From the NCBI RefSeq assembly GCF_004331465.1, contig NZ_SJKB01000010.1, positions 62,001 to 126,000 of the forward strand: 64,000 bases of DNA, written 5' to 3'. The position numbers and the translations under genes were made by a program. Source of the stretch: Kribbella pittospori. Its GTDB lineage: Bacteria; Actinomycetota; Actinomycetes; Propionibacteriales; Kribbellaceae. This document shows, piece after piece, positions 35,573 through 44,291 of the stretch (positions are counted from its first letter, which is position 1; every line of letters starts with the position of its first letter). The notes under the pieces were generated by a model. The model made no database searches. It was not told the origin of the DNA and saw nothing but the letters and a program-made list of their open reading frames with translations.

Positions 35573-35629
35573 CGAGTCGTGGATTCAAGCTCACCTGGTT
35601 CGACTGGTGGCGCAGATTTCCACGACTCG
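35573..35629. repeat. Left REPIN-like inverted doublet beside the DUF559 gene
   Basis: CGAGTCGTGGA (35573-35583) and TCCACGACTCG (35619-35629) are perfect inverse complements with a 35-base loop. The right part ATTTCCACGACTCGG (35616-35630) is identical to the one at 36621-36635 on the other side of the gene. Span (57 bp) and layout match the right flank. Confidence 0.75.
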
Positions 35630-35649
35630 GGGGCCGCCGCGCGTCAGGC

Positions 35650-36522
35650 TCAGGCCGCGAGGTGGTGGCGGTGGCCTCGGCTGCGGAGGTCCTGCGAGAT
35701 GCGAGCGACGACTGTGGCTGGAGCATGCAGGAGATCGTGGGCTGTAATGACGCGGACCAGCCAGCCTTCGCGTTCGAGGTTCTCGCGGCGGCGGATGTCT
35801 CGCCGCCACTGTCCGATGTCGAGCAGGTGATGGCGGCCGTCGTACTCGATCGCGATTCTCAGCTCCGGGTAGCACAGATCGGGTTTCGCCAGCCAGCCAC
35901 CATCGGAGTCGCGGACGATCAGTCCGATGTCTGGCTCGGGTAGCCCGGCCAGCACAAGCAGGAGGCGCAGCCGAGACTCCATCGGAGAGTCGACGCCTTG
36001 CCGGACGAGGGCGGCAGCCGTCCGCGCCAGCCGGACACCGCGTACGCCGTTCGCTGCGGTGACAGTGTCGATCAGGTGCTGAGGGTCTACGCCTGTACGG
36101 CGGACCAGGGCGTCTCCGGCCGTGACAAGCTCAGTCAGATCGCAGTACCGAGCGAGATCGAGGAACGTTCGTGCCGGTGGTGTCAGCGGCAGACCGAGTA
36201 CGTTCACCGCCTGGATCTCGCGGACCTCGTGCACCCGGAGACCGCGCACGCGTGGCACGACACTGTGTGGATCGCGCCGGACGCTGACCTGCAACTCGTC
36301 GCAGGTCAGCTCAATCGCGCTCCAAAGCTCCAGCGCTGTGTGGTGACTGACCACTCCGCCAGGCACGAGTAGGAGAGCTGCCTCGGCGCGCACCCGCGAC
36401 GTCAGAGCGATGTCGGCTCGAACGTACGCGGACCCCACCACGCGTCGAAAGCGCGCGCTTCGCAGGATCCCCGGCGACATTCCGGCCCTCAGCGCCTGCG
36501 CCGCCGTGAAGACCCGTTCCAC
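35650..36522 (-). CDS. DUF559 endonuclease-domain protein with AbiEi-type N-terminus
   Basis: A 290-residue protein starting at GTG 36522 (VFTAAQALRAGMSPGILRS). The first half resembles the AbiEi antitoxin-type winged helix/linker (VVSHHTALELWSA). The C-terminal DUF559 domain, related to Vsr/PD-(D/E)XK nucleases, shows PELRIAIEYDGRHHLLDIGQWRRDIRRRENLEREGW, here split: Asp/Glu in IAIEYDG, His pair, then the RRD and REN helices. It may cut or bind DNA. Two REPIN-like inverted doublets flank it symmetrically, as in mobile or selfish modules. Confidence 0.83.
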   Translation of the reverse strand: MERVFTAAQALRAGMSPGILRSARFRRVVGSAYVRADIALTSRVRAEAALLLVPGGVVSHHTALELWSAIELTCDELQVSVRRDPHSVVPRVRGLRVHEVREIQAVNVLGLPLTPPARTFLDLARYCDLTELVTAGDALVRRTGVDPQHLIDTVTAANGVRGVRLARTAAALVRQGVDSPMESRLRLLLVLAGLPEPDIGLIVRDSDGGWLAKPDLCYPELRIAIEYDGRHHLLDIGQWRRDIRRRENLEREGWLVRVITAHDLLHAPATVVARISQDLRSRGHRHHLAA

Positions 36523-36577
36523 CCATCCACTATCCCGGACCTCCGCCGACCGCGAACTCGGTCGTCCACAGGCGTCG

Positions 36578-36635
36578 CCGAGTCGTGATCCGCGTCCTCG
36601 AAACCTGTAGAAGAGGGCAAATTTCCACGACTCGG
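36578..36635. repeat. Right REPIN-like inverted doublet beside the DUF559 gene
   Basis: CCGAGTCGTG (36578-36587) and CACGACTCGG (36626-36635) pair perfectly around 38 bases. The right end, with the 15-base ATTTCCACGACTCGG shared with the left flank, is at 36621-36635. It sits 56 bases upstream of the DUF559 start. Confidence 0.75.
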
Positions 36636-36679
36636 CGGAGGCAGGGCGTCCCCGGCGCGTCGGCGAGGTGCCCGGGAGG

Positions 36680-37090
36680 TCAGGTCTTGGGGAGGTCCAG
36701 GTGGATGGAGAGGTGGGGCGGGGTGGGCTTGGGGTTGCGGGGTTCGCGGTCGCCGGAGAGGTCTGGGCCGGGCGGGTTGCCGGGGCCGGACCAGGAGCGG
36801 ACGAGGGTGCGGCCTTTGCGGGAGAGGCGGTGGAGGTCGATCTGCTCGACCTGGTTCGCCGGGATGCCTAGCTGAGCCAGGCTGCGGTTGGCCATCGCGC
36901 AGGCAGAGTCGTGCTTGCGCGGCGAGAGCTTGTGCTGGAGGACGATCGCGATCGTGCCGTCGGGCAGGTCCTCGACGCGGCACAAGCGCATGCCGGCGTC
37001 CAGGGCGTACGACCCGAGCGCCAGGTCGATGTAGTCGGCGTTGGACAGTCGATTGGTCTTTGCGCGAGCAACCACTTCATACCTGGCCAT
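36680..37090 (-). CDS. Hypothetical protein, 136 aa
   Basis: A small cytoplasmic-looking protein I do not recognise. It starts MARYEVVARAKTNRLSNADYIDLALGSYALDAG and carries a middle with KLSPRKHDSACAMANRSL and a Pro-rich C-terminus (GPGNPPGPDLSGD, PKPTPPHLS). A short conserved core (about residues 1-90) is likely the folded part. The start ATG at 37090 has no obvious ribosome site. It follows the DUF6817-type gene on the same strand with an 84-base gap. It has no TM segment or signal. Confidence 0.6.
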   Translation of the reverse strand: MARYEVVARAKTNRLSNADYIDLALGSYALDAGMRLCRVEDLPDGTIAIVLQHKLSPRKHDSACAMANRSLAQLGIPANQVEQIDLHRLSRKGRTLVRSWSGPGNPPGPDLSGDREPRNPKPTPPHLSIHLDLPKT

Positions 37091-37174
37091 GTACCGATCA
37101 TGCGTCGGCGCGCAGCGGTTTTCCAGGTACGCCGCTCGCCGGTAAAGGCAGGTGGTCGTTGGAGGCTGGGTTGG

Positions 37175-37711
37175 TCAGAACTGGACGACCCGGTTGGCCT
37201 CGGTGAGGACGGCGGGGGACGCCAGGGACTGCCAGCGCGGGAGCTGCTCCTGGAGGAACTGGTGGAGCTTCGGGGCCAGATCCGGAGCGTGGTCGAGGAC
37301 GTCCAGTTCGTTGACGATCGTCAGGTCGACGAAGTCGCGGAGATCCGCGGTGGACAGCTCCTCCGACGTACCGGTGAAGCGGTCGGTGACCGTGCGGTGT
37401 TCGGCCAGGTCACGCCAGGTGGTTTCGCGGTCGCAGGCGCCGTACCGGTACACGATCTGCTCGGCTTCGGGGCCGATCACGGCCTCCAGGACCGGGCGTT
37501 CGTTCTGCCAGTCGAACAGGTGGGTGGGGAAACCGTCGGTCCCGTAGGCGGCGTGGGCGAGGCCGGCCAGGACGAGCGTGTCGGAGGCGCCGAGGGTGGT
37601 GAGGCGCTTGGCGACGCGGTGGAGGTGGACGTACAGGCTTCCGCCCGCGTGCTCGAGTTCGTCCGCGCCGCGGACCAGCAGGAGCGATCCCATGTCCTGA
37701 AAGGTGCTCAT
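37175..37711 (-). CDS. DUF6817-type protein
   Basis: A 178-residue protein with the pattern ADELEHAGGSLYVHLHRVAKRL and GLAHAAYGTDGF, a histidine-rich helical core that recalls an HD-type metal site (H..H and HAAYGT). The family assignment is from memory of these motifs. Possible phosphohydrolase activity is a guess. Translation starts at ATG 37711; the region upstream (37712-38110) carries hairpin and short repeats. Confidence 0.6.
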   Translation of the reverse strand: MSTFQDMGSLLLVRGADELEHAGGSLYVHLHRVAKRLTTLGASDTLVLAGLAHAAYGTDGFPTHLFDWQNERPVLEAVIGPEAEQIVYRYGACDRETTWRDLAEHRTVTDRFTGTSEELSTADLRDFVDLTIVNELDVLDHAPDLAPKLHQFLQEQLPRWQSLASPAVLTEANRVVQF

Positions 37712-37888
37712 CTGACCCCTTCACTTCGGGAGCGGCCAGGGCCCAGGAGGATCGGCCCAGGGAATTACGGTAAGGCCTCGATCACGACCGCGCCCAGAGG
37801 TGCGGCGCGCCGGGTTCGTCACATTTTGTTGCCGGGTCTGGGAGCTGCTGCCGCTGCCGCGGCCGCCGCGGTGTCTGCGGGTAGCTGC

Positions 37889-37962
37889 CGTTTGGTACTT
37901 CCCACCCTTGTGCGGGTCGGCGCCTATGTGTCCGTGGCCGGACGGGTGGGAAGCACCAAACG
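37889..37962. repeat. Long inverted repeat (19-bp arms)
   Basis: CGTTTGGTACTTCCCACCC (37889-37907) and GGGTGGGAAGCACCAAACG (37944-37962) match at 18 of 19 positions; in a minus-strand RNA the odd position is a G-U pair, so the stem would be continuous. The loop is 36 bases. Its role is unknown; it is too large for a typical terminator. Confidence 0.65.
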
Positions 37963-38015
37963 TCAGCAGTTGTCGTCAAGCTGCATGTCGCGCAAGCGGC
38001 CGTAGCACAACCGGT

Positions 38016-38075
38016 CGTCGTTCAAGCCACCGTCGCTCAAGCCACCGTCGTTCAAGCGACCGTCGTTCAAGCGGT
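38016..38075. repeat. Four 15-bp tandem repeats
   Basis: Units are CGTCGTTCAAGCCAC, CGTCGCTCAAGCCAC, CGTCGTTCAAGCGAC and CGTCGTTCAAGCGGT. It is a microsatellite-like array in non-coding DNA just after the DUF6319-type gene. Confidence 0.8.
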
Positions 38076-38110
38076 TGTTGTTGGCTGAGATCTGCGGTGG
38101 CCGGCGGGGG

Positions 38111-38551
38111 TCAGTCTGCGAGGTCGGCCAGGGCCTTGCGGGCGGCTTCTAGCTCGGCTTCTAGGGCGGCTACCTTGGCGGCCTGTTGTTCGCGGGCGGC
38201 TTCGATGACCTCGTCGATCGGGGTCGAGAGGTCCTCGTGCAGTTCCTTGGCGGCGCGGGAGACGGCGGCGGCTGCGACGGCGAGGTTGCGGGCCAGGTAC
38301 GTGCTGCCCTGCTTGAGCTCGGCGTGCCACTCGCCGTCTGCGGTACCGGTGACGGTCAGCGTCAGCTCGAGGGTCTTGGTCTTCTTGCTCGCGGCCTTCT
38401 TCGCCGGGGCCTTCTTCGGCTTGTCCGCCTCGGGCGCGTCGGGCGTCGGGGTGGTGGGGTCGGCCGGAGCGGCGGCGTCCGTCGGGGTAAGGGTGTCGGG
38501 AGTGTCGGCGACGTCCGACGGCGCTTCTACTGCCAGAGTGTCTACAGTCAT
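38111..38551 (-). CDS. DUF6319-like Ala/Pro/Lys-rich protein
   Basis: A 146-residue protein. Residues 1-60 are acidic then lysine-rich and disordered (ADKPKKAPAKKAASKKTKT), then a beta segment (LELTLTVTGTADGEWHAEL), and a long coiled helix (residues about 85-146, EVIEAAREQQAAKVAALEAELEAARKALADLAD in pieces). The layout suits a DNA- or nucleoid-associated protein. The family name is a weak recollection. A LexA-type box lies 62-77 bases upstream of its start, so SOS control is possible. Confidence 0.55.
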   Translation of the reverse strand: MTVDTLAVEAPSDVADTPDTLTPTDAAAPADPTTPTPDAPEADKPKKAPAKKAASKKTKTLELTLTVTGTADGEWHAELKQGSTYLARNLAVAAAAVSRAAKELHEDLSTPIDEVIEAAREQQAAKVAALEAELEAARKALADLAD

Positions 38552-38612
38552 CGTTGCGGCGATCTCCTTGTGAACATCGCCCGCAGTGAGCGGGCTGGCG
38601 CTGAGCGTCTAT

Positions 38613-38628
38613 TAGAACATACGTTCGA
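38613..38628. promoter_or_regulatory. LexA/SOS-type box upstream of the DUF6319-like gene
   Basis: On the minus strand the site reads TCGAACGTATGTTCTA. It matches the actinobacterial LexA consensus (TCGAAC-N4-GTTCGA) except for one base in the outer right arm; the inner GAAC-N4-GTTC is perfect. It is 62 bases upstream of the ATG at 38551, with a TAATAG -10-like sequence next to it. Confidence 0.6.
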
Positions 38629-38704
38629 GACGCAAGCCAATCTGGCACCAGCAGCGGATGGTGGAGGACCTCGCTCGCCTACGCGGTGCACACGCCGTGG
38701 ACCG

Positions 38705-39316
38705 TCATCTCTCGGAGAGTCGCCCGTTCAAGCTCTGAGCGAGGGAGGGCCAAAATCGCTGTGCCCAGTCGAACCAGGTCTCATCCCCGGGTGGCGGGGA
38801 GGGCAGAAACGAACCGGAGAGCTCGTCTGCGTCGGGGACCTCGAAGCGCTCTCTCCAGGGGTCGAGCTCCGCCTCGGCCATAGGGAACGTCTGCTCTGGC
38901 GAGTGTTTCCAGCGGTTCTGAATCCGGCTCCATTGCACCTCGCGTTCCACAGGCAGGTACACGATCTCACATGACGCTCCCACTGAAGCGGCCATCCAGC
39001 GCAGGGCGGAGCGCTCATCACGCGACCAGAATCCGAAGTCAAGAACGACGCTGAGCCGCAGGCGCAGGGCGTCGATGGCCAGTGCGACGAGTCGGCCCTC
39101 CAGCAGCCACCGTTTGCCGCCGGGCTCCTGGTGACGGTCTTCTTGGCCGAAGAGGGTGAGCGCCCAGTCGTCGGGGGTGAGCTGCAGGGCTCCGCGCTCC
39201 GCCGCCAACTCCCGCGCTCGAAGGGTCTTCCCGGACCCGGGAAGGCCAACCATCAAGAAGAGTGTGGGCGCCTGCCCGGCCTGCGTGTCTCTCACAGTCG
39301 CATGCATGTGGTCCAT
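38705..39316 (-). CDS. P-loop kinase/zeta-toxin-like ATPase
   Basis: A 203-residue P-loop protein. Walker A is VGLPGSGKT, an arginine-rich lid follows, and the SVVLDFGFWSRDERSALRWMAA pattern (Asp for the metal, arginines for phosphate) is that of the AAA_33 small-molecule kinase-like group, relatives of zeta toxins. It starts at ATG 39316 (or 39307). No antitoxin gene is next to it, so a housekeeping or resistance-type phosphotransferase is as likely as a toxin. It is downstream of gnd on the same strand. Confidence 0.72.
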   Translation of the reverse strand: MDHMHATVRDTQAGQAPTLFLMVGLPGSGKTLRARELAAERGALQLTPDDWALTLFGQEDRHQEPGGKRWLLEGRLVALAIDALRLRLSVVLDFGFWSRDERSALRWMAASVGASCEIVYLPVEREVQWSRIQNRWKHSPEQTFPMAEAELDPWRERFEVPDADELSGSFLPSPPPGDETWFDWAQRFWPSLAQSLNGRLSER

Positions 39317-39406
39317 GGTGCCTGCGACCCACCTGCCGCGCCGAACGCAGCGCTCAGTTGGAGCGTGCAGTGGCCGATCTACCTCCAGAAGTTCTGCTGC
39401 ACTCCG

Positions 39407-39441
39407 CACCCCGCCCCCTCGCTGTGCTCAGGGGCGGGGTG
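39407..39441 (-). terminator. GC-rich hairpin downstream of gnd
   Basis: CACCCCGCCCC (39407-39417) and GGGGCGGGGTG (39431-39441) form a perfect 11-bp stem with a 13-base loop, 48 bases beyond the gnd stop. No T-run follows, so it may pause rather than fully terminate. Confidence 0.45.
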
Positions 39442-39488
39442 GAAACCGCGGTGATCAGTCGCCGGGCATGGCGTGTTGGCCGTCGGGC

Positions 39489-40928
39489 TCAGGACCGGGT
39501 TTCTGAGCGGTCTCCGGACCATTCGAGGTGGTACGTGCCTTCGCGGTCTGCTCGTTTGTAGGTGTGGGCTCCGAAGAGGTCTCGAAGGCCCTGGATGAGG
39601 GCTGCGGGCAAGCGTTCTGCTCGGAGGCCGTCGTAGTAGGAGAGAGCGGCGGAGAAGCCGGGGGCTGGTACGCCGACCTGGGCTGCGGTCGCGACGACGC
39701 GGCGCCAGGATTCCTGGCCGTTGGCGACGGCTTCCTTGAAGTAGTCGTCCACCAAGAGGGACGGGAGTGCGGGGTTGCGGTCGTATGCCTCCTTGATGCG
39801 GTCCAGGAAGCGTGCGCGGATGATGCAGCCGCCGCGCCAGATCGTTGCCATCGCGCCGAGGTCGATGTCCCAGTCGTACTGCTCGCTGGCCGCTCGGATC
39901 GCGTCGAACCCCTGCGCGTACGCCACGAGCTTCGACGAGTACAGCGCATGTCGTACGTCGTCGATGAACGCGTCCCGATCCACGTCGGCCTTCTCCGACG
40001 CCGGCCCCGGGAGTACGCCGGCCGCAGCGGACCGCCGTACGACGTCACCGGACAGAGAGCGCGCGAACACAGCCTCCGCCATGCCGCTCACCGGGATACC
40101 CAGGTCGAGCGCGGACTGCACGGTCCAGCGGCCGGTGCCCTTCTGCTCGGCCTGGTCCAGGACGATGTCCACGAACGGACCGCCGGTGGTCGGGTCGGTC
40201 TGGCTGAGTACGTCGGCGGTGATCTCGATCAGGAACGACTCGAGGTCGCCGGTGTTCCACTCCCGGAACACATCGGCCAGCTCGGACGGCGACAGTCCGA
40301 GGACGTGCCGGAGCAGGTCGTACGCCTCCGCGATCAGCTGCATGTCGGCGTACTCGATGCCGTTGTGCAGCATCTTCACGAAGTGGCCGGCGCCGTCCGG
40401 GCCGACGTGTACGCAGCAGGGCTGGTCGCCGACCTGGGCCGCGATCTTGGTCAGCATCGGCTCGAGTGCGGCGTACGACTCGACCGAACCGCCGGGCATG
40501 ATGCTCGGGCCGTTCAGCGCGCCCTCCTCGCCACCGGACACGCCGCTGCCGACGAAGTGCAGGCCCTGGGCCTGTAGTGCGTCCTGCCGGCGACGGGTGT
40601 CGAGGAAGTGCGCGTTGCCGGCGTCGACGACGATGTCGCCCTCCTCGAGCAGCGGGACGAGCTCGTCGATGACCGCGTCGGTGGCCGGACCGGCCTGGAC
40701 CATGATGATGATCTTGCGCGGCCGCTCCAGCGACGCGACCAGCGCGGGCAGGTCGTCCGCGGGCACGAACTCGCCCTCGTGACCGAACTCCTGGATCAGA
40801 GCGTCGGTGCGGCCCTTCGACCGGTTGTGGACGGCGACGCGGAACCCGTTGCGCGCGAGGTTCCGGGCCAGGTTGCGGCCCATCACGGCGAGGCCGGTGA
40901 CGGCGATCTGGGCTGGAGCAGAACTCAT
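39489..40928 (-). CDS. gnd: 6-phosphogluconate dehydrogenase (decarboxylating)
   Basis: A 479-residue enzyme of the oxidative pentose phosphate pathway that gives ribulose 5-phosphate, CO2 and NADPH. The Rossmann opening is TGLAVMGRNLARNLARNGF with an Arg-Ser pair (HNRSKGRTD) suited to NADP. The substrate signature VGSGVSGGEEGALNGPSIMPGG, VGPDGAGHFVKMLHNGIEYADMQLIAEAYDLL (Lys/His/Asn catalytic, in sections) and the C-terminal motif DRDAFIDDVRHALYSSKLVAYAQGFD are intact. Length equals the long homodimeric form. The glycosidase operon is divergent. Confidence 0.95.
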   Translation of the reverse strand: MSSAPAQIAVTGLAVMGRNLARNLARNGFRVAVHNRSKGRTDALIQEFGHEGEFVPADDLPALVASLERPRKIIIMVQAGPATDAVIDELVPLLEEGDIVVDAGNAHFLDTRRRQDALQAQGLHFVGSGVSGGEEGALNGPSIMPGGSVESYAALEPMLTKIAAQVGDQPCCVHVGPDGAGHFVKMLHNGIEYADMQLIAEAYDLLRHVLGLSPSELADVFREWNTGDLESFLIEITADVLSQTDPTTGGPFVDIVLDQAEQKGTGRWTVQSALDLGIPVSGMAEAVFARSLSGDVVRRSAAAGVLPGPASEKADVDRDAFIDDVRHALYSSKLVAYAQGFDAIRAASEQYDWDIDLGAMATIWRGGCIIRARFLDRIKEAYDRNPALPSLLVDDYFKEAVANGQESWRRVVATAAQVGVPAPGFSAALSYYDGLRAERLPAALIQGLRDLFGAHTYKRADREGTYHLEWSGDRSETRS

Positions 40929-41071
40929 CGAATCTCCCGCTGGTCAAGGTGTGTGCGACCTAGTCTGGCGCGCCCGGCAACCCTCGTCGTCGGCGGGCCC
41001 GATCGGTGGACGGACCAATTCGACGTGGCCGAGCCCTTCTCAATCGCTGTGCATCGATGGTAAACATCTGA

Positions 41072-41083
41072 GAAATCGATTTC
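41072..41083. promoter_or_regulatory. Perfect palindrome (operator candidate) before the glycosidase operon
   Basis: GAAATCGATTTC is a perfect 12-bp palindrome with a central CG, 28 bases upstream of the GH172 start codon. Sugar-responsive LacI-family operators have the same type of symmetry. A TAAACA -10-like hexamer lies just before it. Confidence 0.45.
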
Positions 41084-41111
41084 CGACACCGCCCGCCGGA
41101 AGGTCCCGCCC

Positions 41112-44100
41112 ATGTTCCGTCGTGTTGCCGCGCTCGCTGTCAGCGCCTTGCTCGCTCTCTCCGTCGTGAACGCCTCGACGGCATCAGGTACGACGTACGC
41201 CGGGAACGACAACGGACCGGTCGGCTGGCAGGTGTACCGCAACCTGGACCGGCTGCCCGAGCTGCAGACCGGTGTCCGGACCAAACAGTTCTCCAGCTTC
41301 GGCCGGGACGGGACCAACAACGACGGGTTCGACGGCAAGTACTCCTGTCTGCGCACCACCTCGGCCGGCTGCGTGATCGCGGAGGACAGCGGCCCTGGTG
41401 AGGTCGCGTCGATCTGGTTCACCCGCGACGAGGGCAACGTCAGCAAGACCGGCACCATCACCGTCGAGCTCGACGGCAAGCAGGTGCTGCACGCATCGCT
41501 GCAGGATGTCGTCGACGGCAAGCTCGGCGCGCCGTTCACGTTCCCGCTGGTCGCGAACGGGATCGAGACCAGCGGTGGCGTCTACATCCGGGTGCCGATG
41601 CCGTACCGCTCCTCGATGCGGATCACCACCCAGACCAACCCGTTCTTCTACCACGTCGACTACCGCCAGTTCCCCGACGCCAACGGCATCAGCACGTTCG
41701 ACCCGAGCGACAAGGCCGAGGACGTCGTCGCCCTGCTGAAGGCAGCCGGCACGAAGGACCCGAAGCCGGCCCAGCCGAACAGCAAGACCACCGCGACCCC
41801 GGTGAAGCTTGCCCCCGGCAAGCGAGTCACGTTGGCCGACAACCGCGGCCCGGGTGAGGTCGGCGCGCTCCGGCTGAAGCTGCCCGAGATCGAAGGGCTG
41901 GACCTGCAGTCGTTCGCGGACGACGGTCGTGCGTTCGTCGGCGGCAGCAAGTTCACGATGAAGATCGATCCCGCGAACACCGGTGTGAAGCTGATCCGAC
42001 GGATGGACCTGCGGATCGGCAACCAGCGCGCCAAGGTGCTCGTCGACGGCGCGGAGGCGGGCGAGTGGGCGCCGCTGAAGGCTCAGGGCGCGCAGTGGGC
42101 GGACCAGATCGTCGACCTGCCGGCCGAACTTACTGCCGGTAAGTCCGAGATCACCATCACCAACCAGTTCATCTCGTCCGACCTCGACTTCAACGAGTTC
42201 ACCTACTGGGCCGACTCGATCGTCGGCGGTACGGCGAAGCGCACGGACACCCTCGACGTCGGTCCGGACCACGTCGCGGAAGAGCAGGCGCACGGTTACG
42301 AGATCACCCAGCAGAACTGGAGCGGTTCGCACGCGATGGCGTACGCCGCCACCGAGGAGGACGCGGCCCGCGTGAAGCCGTCGGACTCGTTGCTGGCCGG
42401 CGTCCGTGTCCAGGTGACGATCGACGGCGAGAAGCGGGTCGACGCCCCGATCGGTGAGTTCTTCGGCTCGGGCCTCGGCGAGAACCCGGTCCGCTCGCTG
42501 TTCTTCGGGATGGACCCGGACGGCTGGTACTCGTCCTGGTGGCCGATGCCGTACGCCGCCCGCGCCACGGTCAGCCTGGTCAACACCTCGGCGTACCCGC
42601 TGAACGGTCAGGCCGAAGTTACTTCGAGTCAGGACGCGCGCAAGGCGGTCGACCTGGTGACCGGCAAGACCGGCTACTTCAGTACGATCTCGCAACGCGG
42701 CGAGACCACCCAGGGCAGCGACTGGAACTTCGCCGACGTCACCGGCCGCGGCAAGTTCGTCGGCGTCTCCCAGACCATGGAGGGACTACTTGCCGACGGC
42801 AACACTCGCGGCTACCTCGAGGGCGACGAGCGCGTATACGTCGACGGCGAGCGCACCCCGGCAATCCACGGCACCGGGACCGAGGACTACTACGAGTCGG
42901 GCTGGTACTTCAATGCCGGCACCTACTCGACCCCGTTCCACGGCAACTCCGCGCACGAAGTGCGGGCCGGCTTCTGCACCAACGAGTGCGACGGCGCCTG
43001 GCGACTGCACATCACCGACTCGATCGCCTTCCAGAACCAGCTCGACTTCGGCATCGAGCACGGCCAACAGGACGACCATCCGGCGATCTACGGCTCGACC
43101 GCATTCCTCTACACCGCGGCGAAGTTCGGCGCCCGCGAGACCGACCGCATCGACACCGGCTCTGCCGCCAGCCTCCAGCAGCACGGGTACGCCGACACCG
43201 GCGCGCAGACGTACGACGTGAGCTCGGTGTACGAAGGCGATCACGACGACACGACGCTGACCGGCCAGGTCCGCGCGACCACCCAGCCGATCCGCTTCAG
43301 CGTCAAGACCGACCCGGTCAACCGCGGCGTGACGCTGCGCCGGATGAGCGACCAGAACGTCGCCGGCCAGTCGGCCCAGGTGTTCGTCAACGGCAAGGAC
43401 GCCGGCACCTGGTTGCAGCCGCTCGGCAACGATCACCAGCGCTGGCTGGACGACAACTTCCAGTTGCCCGCGGCACTCACCTTCGGCCGGACCAAGCTCG
43501 ACATCGAGCTGAAGCCCGCCGCCGGACCGAGCTGGACCGCATCGTCGTACGTCGTCCAATCGCTGGTTCTCCCGTACGACGACAAGCGCGGCCCGGCGCA
43601 ACCGACGGGACTCACGGCCAAGGGCCGGGCCGACAACGCGATCAGCCTGACCTGGTCGGACACGAGTGACGACAGTGGAATCGCGCACTACAACATCTAC
43701 GGCGCGAAGGCGGGAGCTACCGAGAAGCTGATCGGCACCAGCCCACTGCCCGGGTTCGTGCACCGCAACCTCGGGCTGAACGAGACCTGGTCCTACCGTG
43801 TCGCCGCCGTCGACCTCGCCGGTCACGTGAGCGTCAAGTCCGCTGCCGCGCAGGGATCCACGGGCAACACGATGCGACTCGAGGCCGAGTCGATGCTGCC
43901 GCCGGTCTCGTCGACGGTCCCGGTCGACCCGCAGGGCAACTGCTGCGGCGTGAGCTGGTCGGGCGGATCGCAGGCCTGGATCCACGCCACCAAGGCCGGC
44001 GACAAGGTCGTGCTGGGCTTCAGCGTCCCGTCGACCGGCTCCTACAACCTCTCGACTGTGCTGACCAAGGCGGGTGACTACGGCATCACCGACCTACAGA

Positions 44101-44291
44101 TCGACACAGCAGCGGCCGTCAACTTCGACGGCTACTCCGCCTCCGGAGTCAGCACGCAGCAGCTCGACCTCGGCAGCGCGCAACTTACTGCCGGTAACCA
44201 CCAACTCGTCATCACCCTGACCGGCAAGAACCCGGCCTCCACCGGCTTCCTCGTCGGCGTCGACCTGCTCGACCTGGAGCTCAACTCATGA
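41112..44291 (+). CDS. Secreted GH172-type glycosidase with FnIII and CBM-like domains
   Basis: A 1059-residue secreted protein. The signal peptide (residues 1-25) ends in ASTASG. Two jelly-roll parts of the DUF2961/GH172 type follow, the second holding [18 protein letters not shown] at about residue 586; Glu/Asp residues in this motif are catalytic in the family. A fibronectin type III domain (about 840-920) and a C-terminal carbohydrate-binding-like domain (about 925-1059) follow. GH172 enzymes release fructofuranose or D-arabinofuranose. Its stop overlaps the next start (ATGA). Confidence 0.85.
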   Translation: MFRRVAALAVSALLALSVVNASTASGTTYAGNDNGPVGWQVYRNLDRLPELQTGVRTKQFSSFGRDGTNNDGFDGKYSCLRTTSAGCVIAEDSGPGEVASIWFTRDEGNVSKTGTITVELDGKQVLHASLQDVVDGKLGAPFTFPLVANGIETSGGVYIRVPMPYRSSMRITTQTNPFFYHVDYRQFPDANGISTFDPSDKAEDVVALLKAAGTKDPKPAQPNSKTTATPVKLAPGKRVTLADNRGPGEVGALRLKLPEIEGLDLQSFADDGRAFVGGSKFTMKIDPANTGVKLIRRMDLRIGNQRAKVLVDGAEAGEWAPLKAQGAQWADQIVDLPAELTAGKSEITITNQFISSDLDFNEFTYWADSIVGGTAKRTDTLDVGPDHVAEEQAHGYEITQQNWSGSHAMAYAATEEDAARVKPSDSLLAGVRVQVTIDGEKRVDAPIGEFFGSGLGENPVRSLFFGMDPDGWYSSWWPMPYAARATVSLVNTSAYPLNGQAEVTSSQDARKAVDLVTGKTGYFSTISQRGETTQGSDWNFADVTGRGKFVGVSQTMEGLLADGNTRGYLEGDERVYVDGERTPAIHGTGTEDYYESGWYFNAGTYSTPFHGNSAHEVRAGFCTNECDGAWRLHITDSIAFQNQLDFGIEHGQQDDHPAIYGSTAFLYTAAKFGARETDRIDTGSAASLQQHGYADTGAQTYDVSSVYEGDHDDTTLTGQVRATTQPIRFSVKTDPVNRGVTLRRMSDQNVAGQSAQVFVNGKDAGTWLQPLGNDHQRWLDDNFQLPAALTFGRTKLDIELKPAAGPSWTASSYVVQSLVLPYDDKRGPAQPTGLTAKGRADNAISLTWSDTSDDSGIAHYNIYGAKAGATEKLIGTSPLPGFVHRNLGLNETWSYRVAAVDLAGHVSVKSAAAQGSTGNTMRLEAESMLPPVSSTVPVDPQGNCCGVSWSGGSQAWIHATKAGDKVVLGFSVPSTGSYNLSTVLTKAGDYGITDLQIDTAAAVNFDGYSASGVSTQQLDLGSAQLTAGNHQLVITLTGKNPASTGFLVGVDLLDLELNS

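Larger units (their letters stand above)
37712..38110. other. 399-bp intergenic region with hairpin and 15-bp repeats
   Basis: The gap lies upstream of the DUF6817-type gene (minus) and downstream of the DUF6319-type gene. It holds a long inverted repeat (37889-37962) and four 15-bp repeats (38016-38075). No coding frame with normal codon use is seen. The inverted repeat has a bubble-like centre. Confidence 0.6.

Noticed and set aside
35563-35943. A plus-strand ORF opposite the DUF559 gene
   Set aside because: The minus strand carries the clear nuclease-type motif; the plus frame has none.
38016-38075. Possible CRISPR array
   Set aside because: Fifteen-base tandem units without spacers; no cas genes nearby. 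It is a simple tandem repeat.
38705-39316. A zeta-type toxin with partner antitoxin
   Set aside because: No small antitoxin gene is adjacent, and the P-loop kinase pattern alone does not show toxicity.
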